Source: Flavobacteriaceae bacterium GF1 (GTDB taxonomy: Bacteria; Bacteroidota; Bacteroidia; Flavobacteriales; Flavobacteriaceae). Taken from it: a DNA stretch of 64,000 nucleotides. Under the pieces are notes generated by a model, which saw only the letters and a program-made list of their open reading frames with translations, had not been told where the DNA came from and did not search any database. Position numbers and translations under genes: made by a program. The stretch lies in assembly GCA_009797885.1 (NCBI GenBank), contig WNKP01000003.1, positions 1-64,000 on the forward strand. Reading direction: 5' to 3'. This document shows positions 52,670-61,409 of this stretch, in pieces (the first letter of the stretch is position 1; every line of letters starts with the position of its first letter).

Positions 52670-53746
52670 ATGTCCCAAGAAAGGTTAATGTCCAAAAAAA
52701 AACCGGCCTATCCGGTAAGTCCTGATTTGGATAAATATTTGGAAAAGTACAGTCGAAAAATAGAAATCCCTATTTTTTATGATGATCTGTTGCGCTTTTC
52801 CGGCTCCATAGCGGTTGAGGATGCCGATGGTGAAGACACCCTTTGGGTTAGGGTGTACTATTCCGATTTTGATCGGGAGGAGATAGATATAAGCCTTAAA
52901 AAAGTGTATTCCATTCTTCATTCCGATGGAAGCGATAGGATTTTGGAATACCTAAATGTGGATGCCGTGGATTTTTGCACTTTCGGGAATTCAAAGCCAT
53001 TCCGGATAAAAGTAAGGAACATCCTTAATGACAACTACACTTACTTTTACGTGAAAAAGACAGATGCCAGTCGAATTTATGGACTGGAACTGGAGCATAT
53101 GCTTTCTCCCCATCATCTTAACTTCTTGGTGCATGAGGACACACTAATTGAAGAGCATATTGCGGGTATACCGGGAGATGTTTTCATTAAGGAGTTTTTG
53201 CCCACACTTTCAAAATCCGAAAAATCCCAATTGGCAAAAGAATTTGTGAAGTTCAATGAGCGTTGCATGATTCGGCTTTTAGGGGATATGCGCTCCTATA
53301 ATTACGTTATTGTGCCCGTACATGATTTTGACCATGTGATTTATAAGATACGGGCCATTGATTTTGACCAACAGTGTTTTGAGGGCAAACTAAAGATCTA
53401 TCGTCCACAGTTTTTTAAAGAGAACTTTCAAATGGTGGAACTTGTGCGCACCTTACTTCAGAAGTACTCCATAGATCAATATAAGATTGAGGAACGATCT
53501 ATTGTGGCCAAAAGGATTTTGAGTTCTGGGGACCGAATTAAGCGATTGGCCGAAATTGCCAAGGCCGATTCTATTTCACTTCCCGAAAATATTGATCGTT
53601 TGAAGAGTGAGATTTATGAACTAACGTTGGATATGAAGTTCAAAAAAAGCACTTCAATGGGGGACATACTTTCAATTGCCCTGGATTTTGTGAAGCGCAA
53701 CTATGAGGATGTGAGTATGAAACAGATTATTGAGAAGAAGTTTTGA
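52670..53746 (+). CDS. Unknown protein, possible kinase-like fold
   Basis: A 358-residue soluble protein of no recognised family. The start ATG 52670 was chosen because a -7 box lies at 52640-52647. The N-terminal part has an acidic beta-rich domain (YYSDFDREEIDISLKKVYSI). The middle segment GDMRSYNYVIVP, then IRAIDFDQQCF about 12 residues later, resembles the catalytic loop and DFD/metal-binding motif of atypical kinases such as HipA or PI4-kinase-like proteins. The end is helical and basic. No partner gene is visible; it runs convergent with the nucleoid-associated gene. The kinase idea is an inference from two short motifs. Confidence 0.6.
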   Translation: MSQERLMSKKKPAYPVSPDLDKYLEKYSRKIEIPIFYDDLLRFSGSIAVEDADGEDTLWVRVYYSDFDREEIDISLKKVYSILHSDGSDRILEYLNVDAVDFCTFGNSKPFRIKVRNILNDNYTYFYVKKTDASRIYGLELEHMLSPHHLNFLVHEDTLIEEHIAGIPGDVFIKEFLPTLSKSEKSQLAKEFVKFNERCMIRLLGDMRSYNYVIVPVHDFDHVIYKIRAIDFDQQCFEGKLKIYRPQFFKENFQMVELVRTLLQKYSIDQYKIEERSIVAKRILSSGDRIKRLAEIAKADSISLPENIDRLKSEIYELTLDMKFKKSTSMGDILSIALDFVKRNYEDVSMKQIIEKKF

Positions 53747-53750
53747 TTTG

Positions 53751-53827
53751 TTAGGTGTTAGGTGTTAGATGTTAGGTGTTAGGTGTTAGGTGTTAGGTGT
53801 TAGGTGTTAGGTGTTAGGTGTTAGGAG
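53751..53827. repeat. Heptanucleotide tandem repeat TTAGGTG, 11 units
   Basis: Eleven 7-bp units fill 53751-53827, nearly all TTAGGTG (unit 3 is TTAGATG and the last is TTAGGAG). It begins 5 bases after the stop codon at 53746, between convergent genes, so it can alter a 3' end but not a reading frame. Confidence 0.9.
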
Positions 53828-53860
53828 GTGTTGGATACGGCAGTCTCGACGTTAAGAAAT

Positions 53861-54919
53861 TTAGCTCTTTTGCTCCTTGTTAAAGTATACCAAATAGTAA
53901 TACATTTGGCGTTCTTCGTCCCAGCCCTTTTCAACAAATTTTTCAGCAGACTCCGGATTGATAAAATCCATTTTTATTTGGATGTTGGTGTCCAGATTGA
54001 TTACGTTTTTTATTTTCTTTCTGGCATCCGATACCGCCTTATTGGCAATATCAAAATTAGAGACGTCCTCAATACTGTATTTAGGTCCTTTTTCTACTTT
54101 GTAGTGCTTGAATTCCGGGATCAGCTCCGGGTTCTCCATGACTTCATTGAGAAAGCTGGTTTCCTCAAAAGCGTCATTTTTGGCAAAGTGGTTTACCGCC
54201 CTGTTCATAAACAGTACCTCCTGTTGCTTGTCCTCCGCCGGTAGCACCACATCCTTTGCAAAACCCTGACAGAATTTCAAATAATTCTTGGTGTAAAAGT
54301 TTTCGTCTGTCAGCGGTTCAACCCCCAAAAAGTTTTCCAACCAGTATTTGGTGTCATAACGATTGCTATCCACCGAAAGAATTTTGTAACCATTCGCTTG
54401 TTCTACATCAAAAATTAAACAGCCCTTGTCCAATTTGTTAATGTTGATTCCCTGGCGGACCAATATCTCCAAATTTTTTGAACCTTCCTCGAACTCCAAA
54501 AAATCATGTTTTAGCTCGCTTTTAAATATGCCAATGGCATTTACCTTTTGGTTGTCCAGTACCATATCGGAAAAATAGGCTACATAGACTTCCCCATTTT
54601 TGATATGGGGGTGATTGGATTGTTCAAACAGATGGGAGGTAATCTGCTTTGAGACTTCATGACTCTGGGCAGGGCTTTTAAATACCTGGGAAACCGCCTT
54701 ATAAAGTTCGTTGAATTCAACATCTACCTCATGCCAGAATTTAAAATAGTTTTCCTCCTTTTCGCGAAAAGGTTTAAAGAAGTATTCTTTTAATAATGCC
54801 GAGATTTCATCGGTAAGGGCATAGGGATTTTCCGAAAGAAAAACGGATTCATTCCTGCTCTTGTTCCCTACACGGTGAAGGGAGAGATTTTCGATTTGGG
54901 CAGCGTACAGGTTCAGCAT
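53861..54919 (-). CDS. NdpA-like nucleoid-associated protein
   Basis: A 352-residue protein of the 37-kDa nucleoid-associated (NdpA/YejK) family. It begins MLNLYAAQIENLSLHRVGNK, and has an acidic helical N-terminal part and a conserved YVAYFSDMVLDNQKVNAIGI, with QGININKLDKGCLIFDV in the centre. The C-terminal half has FLGVEPLTDENFYTKNYLKF and VISDAR-like coil segments. The function is DNA or RNA binding in the nucleoid, poorly defined. The start is 6 bases after a (CTTTAAC)n tract in its leader (54926-54967), which could change expression by length variation. It is third in a minus-strand set with ctaA and the pRiA4b-ORF3-like gene. Confidence 0.88.
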   Translation of the reverse strand: MLNLYAAQIENLSLHRVGNKSRNESVFLSENPYALTDEISALLKEYFFKPFREKEENYFKFWHEVDVEFNELYKAVSQVFKSPAQSHEVSKQITSHLFEQSNHPHIKNGEVYVAYFSDMVLDNQKVNAIGIFKSELKHDFLEFEEGSKNLEILVRQGININKLDKGCLIFDVEQANGYKILSVDSNRYDTKYWLENFLGVEPLTDENFYTKNYLKFCQGFAKDVVLPAEDKQQEVLFMNRAVNHFAKNDAFEETSFLNEVMENPELIPEFKHYKVEKGPKYSIEDVSNFDIANKAVSDARKKIKNVINLDTNIQIKMDFINPESAEKFVEKGWDEERQMYYYLVYFNKEQKS

Positions 54920-54925
54920 TTATTT

Positions 54926-54967
54926 GTTAAAGGTTAAAGGTTAAAGGTTAAAGGTTAAAGGTTAAAG
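54926..54967. repeat. Heptanucleotide tandem repeat GTTAAAG, 6 units
   Basis: Six perfect 7-bp units GTTAAAG (minus strand CTTTAAC) at 54926-54967, in the 72-bp gap between the pRiA4b-ORF3-like gene and the nucleoid-associated gene. The nearest start codon is 6 bases away. A change in unit number would alter spacing upstream of that start in steps of seven bases. Confidence 0.9.
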
Positions 54968-54991
54968 GATGGTTTTTAGTACTGGCCGACC

Positions 54992-55486
54992 TTAGTTCCA
55001 ATTTTCATCAAAATCCAAATCGTCATAACTTCCTATTTCGTTATCAAAATCCACGGTCGGTTCCGATTCAAATCTTTTATCAGGTGGGGAATCTGGTAGC
55101 TCCCCAAAGCTGAACAAGAGGTTGGGGTAGGTCCTTCCGTCTTCTTTTTCCGAAATGTCGGCTAGCTCCACAAAAAAGGTCCACATGCTCAAAAAGTCGT
55201 AAACATAGATCATTTTAGGGCTTTGTTCGGTGAGTACGTCGTCCAAAGAAGTTTCATTCATTAGTCGTACATCCGAGCCGTTTTCACTCATGTCAAATAA
55301 GGCAATCTCCTCGTCTTGGTTCCATTCTTCATCACAAGTGTAGAATGAGGCCATTTCATTGCCCATAAAACCAAAGGCCTGGGTAATGGCATTATGGAAT
55401 TCCTCCAGGGTATTTGATTCCTCAATTTCAATATCCCTAAAAATATCCTCTTCAGCATCAAGAATTATCCTGATTTTATAAATCAT
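54992..55486 (-). CDS. pRiA4b ORF-3-like protein
   Basis: A 164-residue acidic cytosolic protein. The family marks are RIILDAEEDIFRDIEIEESN, the LEEFHNAITQAFGFMGNEMA helix, a YTCDEEWNQDEEI segment, and YVYDFLSMWTFFVELAD. The family name comes from a plasmid ORF and its function is unknown; members also occur as IS1096 passenger-like proteins. There is no mobile element around it here, so it is an ordinary chromosomal gene. It lies between ctaA (41 bases) and the nucleoid-associated gene. Confidence 0.85.
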   Translation of the reverse strand: MIYKIRIILDAEEDIFRDIEIEESNTLEEFHNAITQAFGFMGNEMASFYTCDEEWNQDEEIALFDMSENGSDVRLMNETSLDDVLTEQSPKMIYVYDFLSMWTFFVELADISEKEDGRTYPNLLFSFGELPDSPPDKRFESEPTVDFDNEIGSYDDLDFDENWN

Positions 55487-55527
55487 CCATTACAGTTTTC
55501 GGTACCTACAAAGGTACAAGAAAGAAG

Positions 55528-56541
55528 TTATTTAGAGAACCTGTGAAGGGTAAAGGTCATGGCTGCCAATAAAAGGAAAGCGCCCACTTGATGTACCACT
55601 CCCAACCATACGGGAACCGCCCAAATCAATGTAAGGACACCTAACAGGAACTGGACCCCTACCAAAACGACCAAGGCCATAATTCCCCGGCCCTGTAGCC
55701 ATGTCAATTGCATGTTCTTGGTCTTCAGCCAAATAAAAATAATAATGCCAACTACCACATACGCCAAATAGCGATGCACGAACTGGACCCCACTTCGACC
55801 TTCTACAAAGTTTTTTAGCACGGGTTGTTGTTCTATGTAGACCGTTTCATGAATTAGTTTTCCCTCATTCATCATGGGCCAATGGTTGTGGATAAAACCC
55901 GCATCCAATCCGGCCACAAAGGCACCCCAAACAATCTGTACCATAAGCAGCACAATACCAACCCGTATCATATTTCGGATTTGTTTCTGAACTTCTTTTT
56001 TCTTGGGATAAATCAAATCCAAGGCCACCCAAAGGCAATATGCAAAGGTTAGAAATGCTGTGGACAGGTGTGCTGCCAATCGGTAATGGGAAACATCCGG
56101 TCGGTCCACCAGACCACTTTTTACCATATACCAACCCAGGAAACCTTGGAATCCTCCCATGACCAATAATATGAGGCACTTTTTGATTGTTGGGGCATCC
56201 AATTTCCTTCGCACTAAAAAATAAAGGAAGGGGATAATAAAGACCAATCCTATGAACCTGCCAATGACACGGTGCAACCATTCCCAGAAATAGATGTCCT
56301 TAAAATCCTCCAAGTCAAAGTGGGTGTTGAGTTTTTGATACTCGGGATATTGTTTATACAGTTCAAATGCTTCTATCCATTCCTGTTCGTTCATTGGTGG
56401 GATGGTACCGCTTATCAATTTGTAATTTGAAATGGAAAGCCCGGAATGGGTCAGCCTGGTAATACCCCCTACAATGACCATGATAAAAATTAGGGTACAA
56501 CCCAGTAGTAACCAAATAACGATGGGTCTGTTGTCTTTCAT
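55528..56541 (-). CDS. ctaA: Heme A synthase
   Basis: A 337-residue inner-membrane enzyme of the COX15/CtaA family, which oxidises heme O to heme A for cytochrome c oxidase. Eight helices are visible. Four likely heme-ligand His are in EWLHRVIGR, AAHLSTAF, FVHRYLAY and VVHQVGAF. The long first loop (EQEWIEAFELYKQYPEYQKL) marks the type related to mitochondrial COX15. The -7 box is at 56638-56631 on the minus strand. No other cytochrome oxidase gene lies in the window. Confidence 0.95.
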   Translation of the reverse strand: MKDNRPIVIWLLLGCTLIFIMVIVGGITRLTHSGLSISNYKLISGTIPPMNEQEWIEAFELYKQYPEYQKLNTHFDLEDFKDIYFWEWLHRVIGRFIGLVFIIPFLYFLVRRKLDAPTIKKCLILLVMGGFQGFLGWYMVKSGLVDRPDVSHYRLAAHLSTAFLTFAYCLWVALDLIYPKKKEVQKQIRNMIRVGIVLLMVQIVWGAFVAGLDAGFIHNHWPMMNEGKLIHETVYIEQQPVLKNFVEGRSGVQFVHRYLAYVVVGIIIFIWLKTKNMQLTWLQGRGIMALVVLVGVQFLLGVLTLIWAVPVWLGVVHQVGAFLLLAAMTFTLHRFSK

Positions 56542-56630
56542 TTGGGTGCTTTAGCAGCTCGGTTCAACCCTTACTTCCTTTAAGCAAGAATGCGGTTGTG
56601 GAAGAAAGGCCCGTAGAGCAATTTTTTTTG

Positions 56631-56638
56631 CAAAAATA
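56631..56638 (-). promoter_or_regulatory. ctaA -7 promoter element
   Basis: TATTTTTG on the minus strand (CAAAAATA on the plus strand), about 90 bases upstream of the ctaA ATG at 56541. A clear -33 TTTG at the expected distance is not visible. Confidence 0.45.
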
Positions 56639-56725
56639 CGACAGAAGCTTGGAAAACTACAGCGCTAAAAGAATTATCGGTCTTATACAGGAATCACTAC
56701 CTCGTTGGGTGGGATTCATCTTTCC

Positions 56726-58147
56726 TCACTTTGGGGTCAGGCCCAGGTCCTTCCCTTTTTTAAGCATGAATTTATGGGCGGCTCTGTGCTCATTGGGTAT
56801 TTCCCCTTCCAATATGGCTTCCTTAATGGCCTCTTTGATCATGCCAATTTCCTTGGAAGGTTTTAAGTTAAAGGTTTCCATGATTTCCCCGCCGGAAATG
56901 GGGGGTTGAAAATTGCGGATGCGATCTCGCTCCTCGACTTCCTGTATTTTTTTGCGCACCAATCTAAAATTGTTCAGGTACTTTCTTTGTTTTTTTGGGT
57001 TTTTGGTCGTGATGTCCGCCTCGCAGAGCGTCATGAGATCCTCCACATGGTCCCCGGCATCAAATACCAATCTTCTTACAGCGGAATCCGTTACATGGTC
57101 CTCCGACAGGATAATAGGGCGCGAACTGAGCAATACCATTTTTTGGACAAACTTCATCTTATCGTTCAATGGCATTTTCAGTCTTTTGAAAAGTTTATAC
57201 ACCATTTTACTGCCCACAAATTCGTGTCCATGAAAAGTCCAACCGATCTTTCTGTGAAATCGCTTTGTGGGTGCCTTCCCAATATCATGGAGCAGGGCTG
57301 CCCATCTTAACCACAGATTGTCCGTGGTTTTGGCTATGTTGTCAACCACTTCCAAGGTATGCCAAAAATTGTCCTTATGTCGTTGCCCTTCAACTTCTTC
57401 TATACCTTGTAATGCCCTTAATTCTGGAAAGACATAAGGTAAAAGCGCTGTTTTGTGCATCAGGGAAAAACCAATTGAAGGCTTATTTGAGCTTAGGATT
57501 TTGTTGACTTCATCCACTATTCTCTCCTTGGAAATAATCTGTAGTCGGTCTTTATGGGCCGTTATGGCCCTCAGGGACTTCAGCTCTATCTCAAAACCCA
57601 ATTGTGTGGCAAATCGTATGGCCCTCATCATTCGCAAGGGGTCATCAGAATAAGTGATGGAAGGTTCCAATGGGGTACGGATGATTTTCCTATTCAAATC
57701 GGCGATACCGTCAAAAGGATCCAAGAGTTCACCATAATTGCCTTTGTTCAATCCAATGGCCAGTGCATTTATGGTAAAATCCCTTCTGTTTTGGTCATCC
57801 TCCAAGGTACCGTCCTCTATTATGGGCTTACGACTATCCCTTTGATAACTTTCCTTTCTTGCCCCTACAAATTCCAATTCCATGCCCTGGTGTTTCAACA
57901 TTGCGGTTCCAAAATTCTTGAAAACTTTTACCTCTGGTTTCCCTTTCAGTTTTGAAGCTACCTTTTGTGCCAGGGCAATTCCACTTCCAACCGCAACAAT
58001 ATCAATATCTTTGGGAATACCCCTTTTTAGGAAATAGTCACGTACATAACCACCGATAACAAAGGCTTTAACGTTCAACTCATCGGCGGTTTCACCTACG
58101 ACTTTAAAAATGGGATTTTCAATCGCTGTTTTATGGTGGGTTTCCAT
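56726..58147 (-). CDS. cca: CCA tRNA nucleotidyltransferase
   Basis: A 473-residue enzyme that adds or repairs the CCA end of tRNA. The class II head domain is seen in AFVIGGYVRDYFLKRGIPKD and DIDIVAVGSG (metal-binding Asp pair), the basic ARKESYQRDSRKP motif, TLEDDQNRRDFTINALAI and the RMMRAIRFATQLGF helix. A C-terminal HD domain follows (LLHDIGKAPTKRF). Length and order are standard for Bacteroidota. Its -7 box TATCTTTG is at 58162-58155 on the minus strand, close to the start. Confidence 0.95.
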   Translation of the reverse strand: METHHKTAIENPIFKVVGETADELNVKAFVIGGYVRDYFLKRGIPKDIDIVAVGSGIALAQKVASKLKGKPEVKVFKNFGTAMLKHQGMELEFVGARKESYQRDSRKPIIEDGTLEDDQNRRDFTINALAIGLNKGNYGELLDPFDGIADLNRKIIRTPLEPSITYSDDPLRMMRAIRFATQLGFEIELKSLRAITAHKDRLQIISKERIVDEVNKILSSNKPSIGFSLMHKTALLPYVFPELRALQGIEEVEGQRHKDNFWHTLEVVDNIAKTTDNLWLRWAALLHDIGKAPTKRFHRKIGWTFHGHEFVGSKMVYKLFKRLKMPLNDKMKFVQKMVLLSSRPIILSEDHVTDSAVRRLVFDAGDHVEDLMTLCEADITTKNPKKQRKYLNNFRLVRKKIQEVEERDRIRNFQPPISGGEIMETFNLKPSKEIGMIKEAIKEAILEGEIPNEHRAAHKFMLKKGKDLGLTPK

Positions 58148-58154
58148 GGGGGAA

Positions 58155-58162
58155 CAAAGATA
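58155..58162 (-). promoter_or_regulatory. cca -7 promoter element
   Basis: TATCTTTG on the minus strand at 58162-58155, 8 bases from the ATG, which would give a very short or leaderless transcript. Nothing else is visible in 58163-58373. Confidence 0.5.
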
Positions 58163-58373
58163 AGGTTACAGAATAAGAGTGGTATCCAAATGCCAAATAT
58201 TCGAGTGTGCAGCAGAATGTGGAAACTCAGGGTCTTTCATGGCATTACAATGAACAGATGGCCGTTTGGTATTTTTTTTGGAAAATGTGACTTGGACTTC
58301 CAATAAGAGGATTTTGATCATCCCCTTGTTTTTCAACATTTTGGTACTTGTACATTTTTGAAGGGTGGAACGA

Positions 58374-59138
58374 TTACCCTGTCAACTTTTTTAATTCTTT
58401 GTACCGTGACCATACCCCCAAAGCATTTAGGTAGCAGATAATGATCCCTTTTTTACCATCCAAAATTCCAAGACGAAGAACATAATGGTTGAGGAATTTA
58501 TAGGTAGGGCGTATCAGAAAATGGTACCAACGCGCCCTTTTCCCTTTTTTGAACTCCTCATGGGCCTTCATCTGCCCATATTTGACCATTTTTGATTTAT
58601 AGCTTTCGTAGTCATTGTATGAATAATGGATAAGCTTGTTTTTTAATGTTTTGGAAGGACCGTCAACAATCAAGGTTTCGTGAACTATCTTTTCTTGGGC
58701 AAACCGCACTTTACTTTTTCTAAAGAAACGGTAGTTTTTATCTGTTTGCCATCCACTGAAGCGAAGTACTTGGTCCCGAAACATGAAAATTCTTAGGAAA
58801 TAGTAAGCCGATGCCGTTTCCTTTTCTGAATTTAGGACCCCTAAAATCTCATTTTTAAGGGGTTCGGGAATTCGTTCGTCGGCATCCAAAAAAAGTATCC
58901 AGTCGTTATTTGCCTGTTGCAATGCAAATTGCTTTTGATCGGTGTAATTTTTGAATTCCCTTTGGATCAGTTGTATCCCCTTGTTTTTTTTAATGATGTC
59001 AATGGTTTTGTCCGTACTAAAGGAATCCACTACTATAATTTCATCTGCAAAACCTAGATTTTCCAGAACTTCACCAATGTTTTGCTCCTCGTTATACGTG
59101 ATAAGCAATGCAGAAACTTTTTCTCTTTTTTTACCCAT
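58374..59138 (-). CDS. Glycosyltransferase family 2 (WaaE/KdtX-like), copy A
   Basis: A 254-residue GT-A enzyme, probably adding a sugar to lipopolysaccharide core. The nucleotide-sugar fold is seen in SALLITYNEEQNIGEVLENL, IIVVDSFSTDKT and the DADERIPEPL (DxD-like) motif; FSGWQTDKNYRFFRKSK and the C-terminal basic region are typical of the WaaE/KdtX group. It is paralogous to the 62595-63407 protein over its full length. It overlaps the upstream gene by 8 bases (ATGGGTAA), so the genes are coupled. It is last in the transferase cluster. The sugar and acceptor are unknown. Confidence 0.88.
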   Translation of the reverse strand: MGKKREKVSALLITYNEEQNIGEVLENLGFADEIIVVDSFSTDKTIDIIKKNKGIQLIQREFKNYTDQKQFALQQANNDWILFLDADERIPEPLKNEILGVLNSEKETASAYYFLRIFMFRDQVLRFSGWQTDKNYRFFRKSKVRFAQEKIVHETLIVDGPSKTLKNKLIHYSYNDYESYKSKMVKYGQMKAHEEFKKGKRARWYHFLIRPTYKFLNHYVLRLGILDGKKGIIICYLNALGVWSRYKELKKLTG

Positions 59139-60216
59139 TCAACAAATACACTTCAATTTCTTGCAGTTTTTTCTTTTTGTCAAAATGATTTTTAACATAT
59201 TCAAATCCTTTCTCCCCCATTTTTTTTGCTAATTCCGGCCTACGATATAAATTTTCAATGGCGTCGGCAAAGCCTTTGATATCTCCTGGGGAAATCAAAT
59301 AACCGCTCTTATTGTTTACTACTAATTCTGGATTGCTACTGGTGTCAAAAGCTATGATGGGCTTTTTGCAAAGGGCTGCTTCTGCTAGGACATAACCGAA
59401 TCCTTCCCACAATGATGGTAACACAAAAATATCACCATTATCGATAAACTCCATAGGATTTTTTATAAAACCTGCTAATATTACATGACCACCAACTTCT
59501 AGGTCAACGATCAGTTTTTCGAGTTCTTCCCGTAATCTTCCTTCACCTCCTATACGAATTTTGAATTGCAACTTTCGTTCCAAGAGTTCCTTGGCCAAAT
59601 GAATCAGGAATTTCTGGTTTTTTTGTGCCTCCAGCCTGCCTACGGTTAGGATGGTAAATTCCGCTCTTTGTTGGGATTCTTTATATTCCCTTTTTTCAAT
59701 GTTCTGTGGAATTTCCACCCCATTGTAAATAACCTTTATCTTGTTTTTGGGAAATAGATTGGCATTGTTCTGTAGTACCGTTTTTTTGGTTGCCTCGGAA
59801 TTGGCAAGTATATCAGTAATGGTCGACTTAAAATAATACCTGTTCAAGAAGGTATTTTTTATAGGGATGGCACTGCCCCTGCGATAGATAATGCTCGTAA
59901 CACCAGCGGCCTTTGCACTTGGTGCTGCAACCTTCACGTCCCGGGACAGGTTCATTACCACGGTGTCTATGTCATACTGCTTAAAGAGCCTTCTTATTTT
60001 AAGGTGTTTTAATGGGTTCAGGAAACTGAGGTTATTGATTTCAATTGCCTCATATGGGATTTGGGCTTTTTTGACCCTTTTTAGAAGCTCGCTTTTTTGG
60101 TGGGCAACCACTAACACATTGTGTGCTTTTCCATGTAGATAACTGCTGACTTCCAAATGCCATTTTTCACCCCCGCCCCATGCTATGGCAGTATTAAAAA
60201 AACAGATACGACCCAT
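59131..60216 (-). CDS. Glycosyltransferase family 4, copy 1
   Basis: A 361-residue GT-B enzyme. The N-terminal half starts RICFFNTAIAWGGGEKWHLE (GG loop for the acceptor); the C-terminal half has the donor-binding ILTVGRLEAQKNQKFLIHLA, IGGEGRLREELEKLI and the E-x7-E motif in PSLWEGFGYVLAEAALCKKP. It probably builds a surface glycan. Its start overlaps the upstream gene's stop by one base (TAATG), and its end overlaps the next start by 8. Donor and acceptor are unknown. Confidence 0.9.
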   Translation of the reverse strand: MGRICFFNTAIAWGGGEKWHLEVSSYLHGKAHNVLVVAHQKSELLKRVKKAQIPYEAIEINNLSFLNPLKHLKIRRLFKQYDIDTVVMNLSRDVKVAAPSAKAAGVTSIIYRRGSAIPIKNTFLNRYYFKSTITDILANSEATKKTVLQNNANLFPKNKIKVIYNGVEIPQNIEKREYKESQQRAEFTILTVGRLEAQKNQKFLIHLAKELLERKLQFKIRIGGEGRLREELEKLIVDLEVGGHVILAGFIKNPMEFIDNGDIFVLPSLWEGFGYVLAEAALCKKPIIAFDTSSNPELVVNNKSGYLISPGDIKGFADAIENLYRRPELAKKMGEKGFEYVKNHFDKKKKLQEIEVYLLNG

Positions 60217-61328
60217 TAGAGAATAGCTTTATAGAGGTTCATCAGGTTTTCCCCCACTTTATCATCGGAAAAGCGCTGTACATAGGTATACCCTTTCTCG
60301 GCAATTCTTTTCCTTTCTTCCGGATTATTGAAGATCCATCCCAGCTTTTCCTTTATATCCGTTACATTTTTTGGATCGATGTAAATGGCATCCGGTCCGG
60401 CGGCCTCAGGAAAACAACCACCTTTTGTGACAATAACAGGGGTCTTACTGTACATGGCTTCTATAATGGGAATGCCAAAACCTTCACAGATCGAAGGATA
60501 ACAGAAAACAGTGGCGTTTTGGTACAGTATGGCTAATTCCTTTACGTCAATATTCTTCAAAAAGGAAACCTGGTTCTGAAGGGCGTTTTTTTCAACATAG
60601 GAGTACAGCTTTTTGGCATATTTTTTATTCTTGCCTATAAGCACCAAATGGTAATCGGTACCGTGTATGGCTTTGATCAACGGGAGTACGTTTTTACGTT
60701 CCTGTAGCGTTCCTACATTGATGATATATTCGCTGGGAAGACCATGTTTTTTTCGAACAGCTTCCCTTTCCTTAGTACTGTAGGATTGTTTATAGGCATC
60801 ATTACATCCTTGATAGATGACCGTTATCTTATTGGGGTCCGTCTTGAAATACGTTATGATATCGGATTTGGTCTGTTCGCTTATGGCAATGACATGATCT
60901 GCCATTTTCACCGCATATCTGAACTTAAGTTTGTAAATGATCCTATCCCAAACCTTGTAATACTGGGGATGACTTAAAAAAATCAGGTCATGTATGGTCA
61001 CAATCTTTGGGATACCATATTCCCAAAATTGAATTGGAATTTCACCGGAGAGACCGTGAAAACCACTTAGTTTGTGGGACTTTATCTGTTTCCATTGGCC
61101 AAATAACCTCCATAGGGAAGGAAAGGTTTTCCAAAACCAGTTTTTAGGGTAGACAACAGTTGTTTTTACAGAAGGAACAAAACTATCTACTGCTGCCCTT
61201 CTCGTATTGAACAAAAAGAACTCTTCAATCGGGGTATACTCGTTTAAAATGCGAATAATATCCCTACCGTAATTGCCCAAGCCTGTACGGTTGTGAAAAA
61301 TTCGTTTGGCATCATAGCCTATCCTCAT
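60216..61328 (-). CDS. Glycosyltransferase family 4, copy 2
   Basis: A 370-residue GT-B enzyme similar to mannosyl or rhamnosyl transferases. It starts MRIGYDAKRIFHNRTGLGNY; the donor half has IINVGTLQERKNVLPLIKAI and the E-x7-E motif in PSICEGFGIPIIEAMYSKTP, then GGCFPEAAGPDAIYIDP. It opens the coupled three-gene set with 59131-60216 and 58374-59138. The sequence order on the minus strand is this gene first. Donor and acceptor are unknown. Confidence 0.9.
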   Translation of the reverse strand: MRIGYDAKRIFHNRTGLGNYGRDIIRILNEYTPIEEFFLFNTRRAAVDSFVPSVKTTVVYPKNWFWKTFPSLWRLFGQWKQIKSHKLSGFHGLSGEIPIQFWEYGIPKIVTIHDLIFLSHPQYYKVWDRIIYKLKFRYAVKMADHVIAISEQTKSDIITYFKTDPNKITVIYQGCNDAYKQSYSTKEREAVRKKHGLPSEYIINVGTLQERKNVLPLIKAIHGTDYHLVLIGKNKKYAKKLYSYVEKNALQNQVSFLKNIDVKELAILYQNATVFCYPSICEGFGIPIIEAMYSKTPVIVTKGGCFPEAAGPDAIYIDPKNVTDIKEKLGWIFNNPEERKRIAEKGYTYVQRFSDDKVGENLMNLYKAIL

Positions 61329-61409
61329 GATTTTGGAAAATCTTAGGGCATAAAACTACTATTTCTTTTGTAATTCCCTTTCAACCATTGAAGGCCAGTT
61401 TTCAAAATG

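Noticed and set aside
53751-53827. Possible CRISPR array or repeat cluster
   Set aside because: The units are 7 bp with no spacers; it is a simple tandem repeat. No cas genes are in the window.
54992-55486. IS1096 passenger or plasmid origin suggested by the family name
   Set aside because: No transposase, terminal inverted repeats or target duplications are visible; the name only reflects where the family was first seen.
56598-56909. 103-codon plus-strand frame between ctaA and cca
   Set aside because: It overlaps the end of cca antisense and the ctaA promoter region, and its sequence shows no family features.
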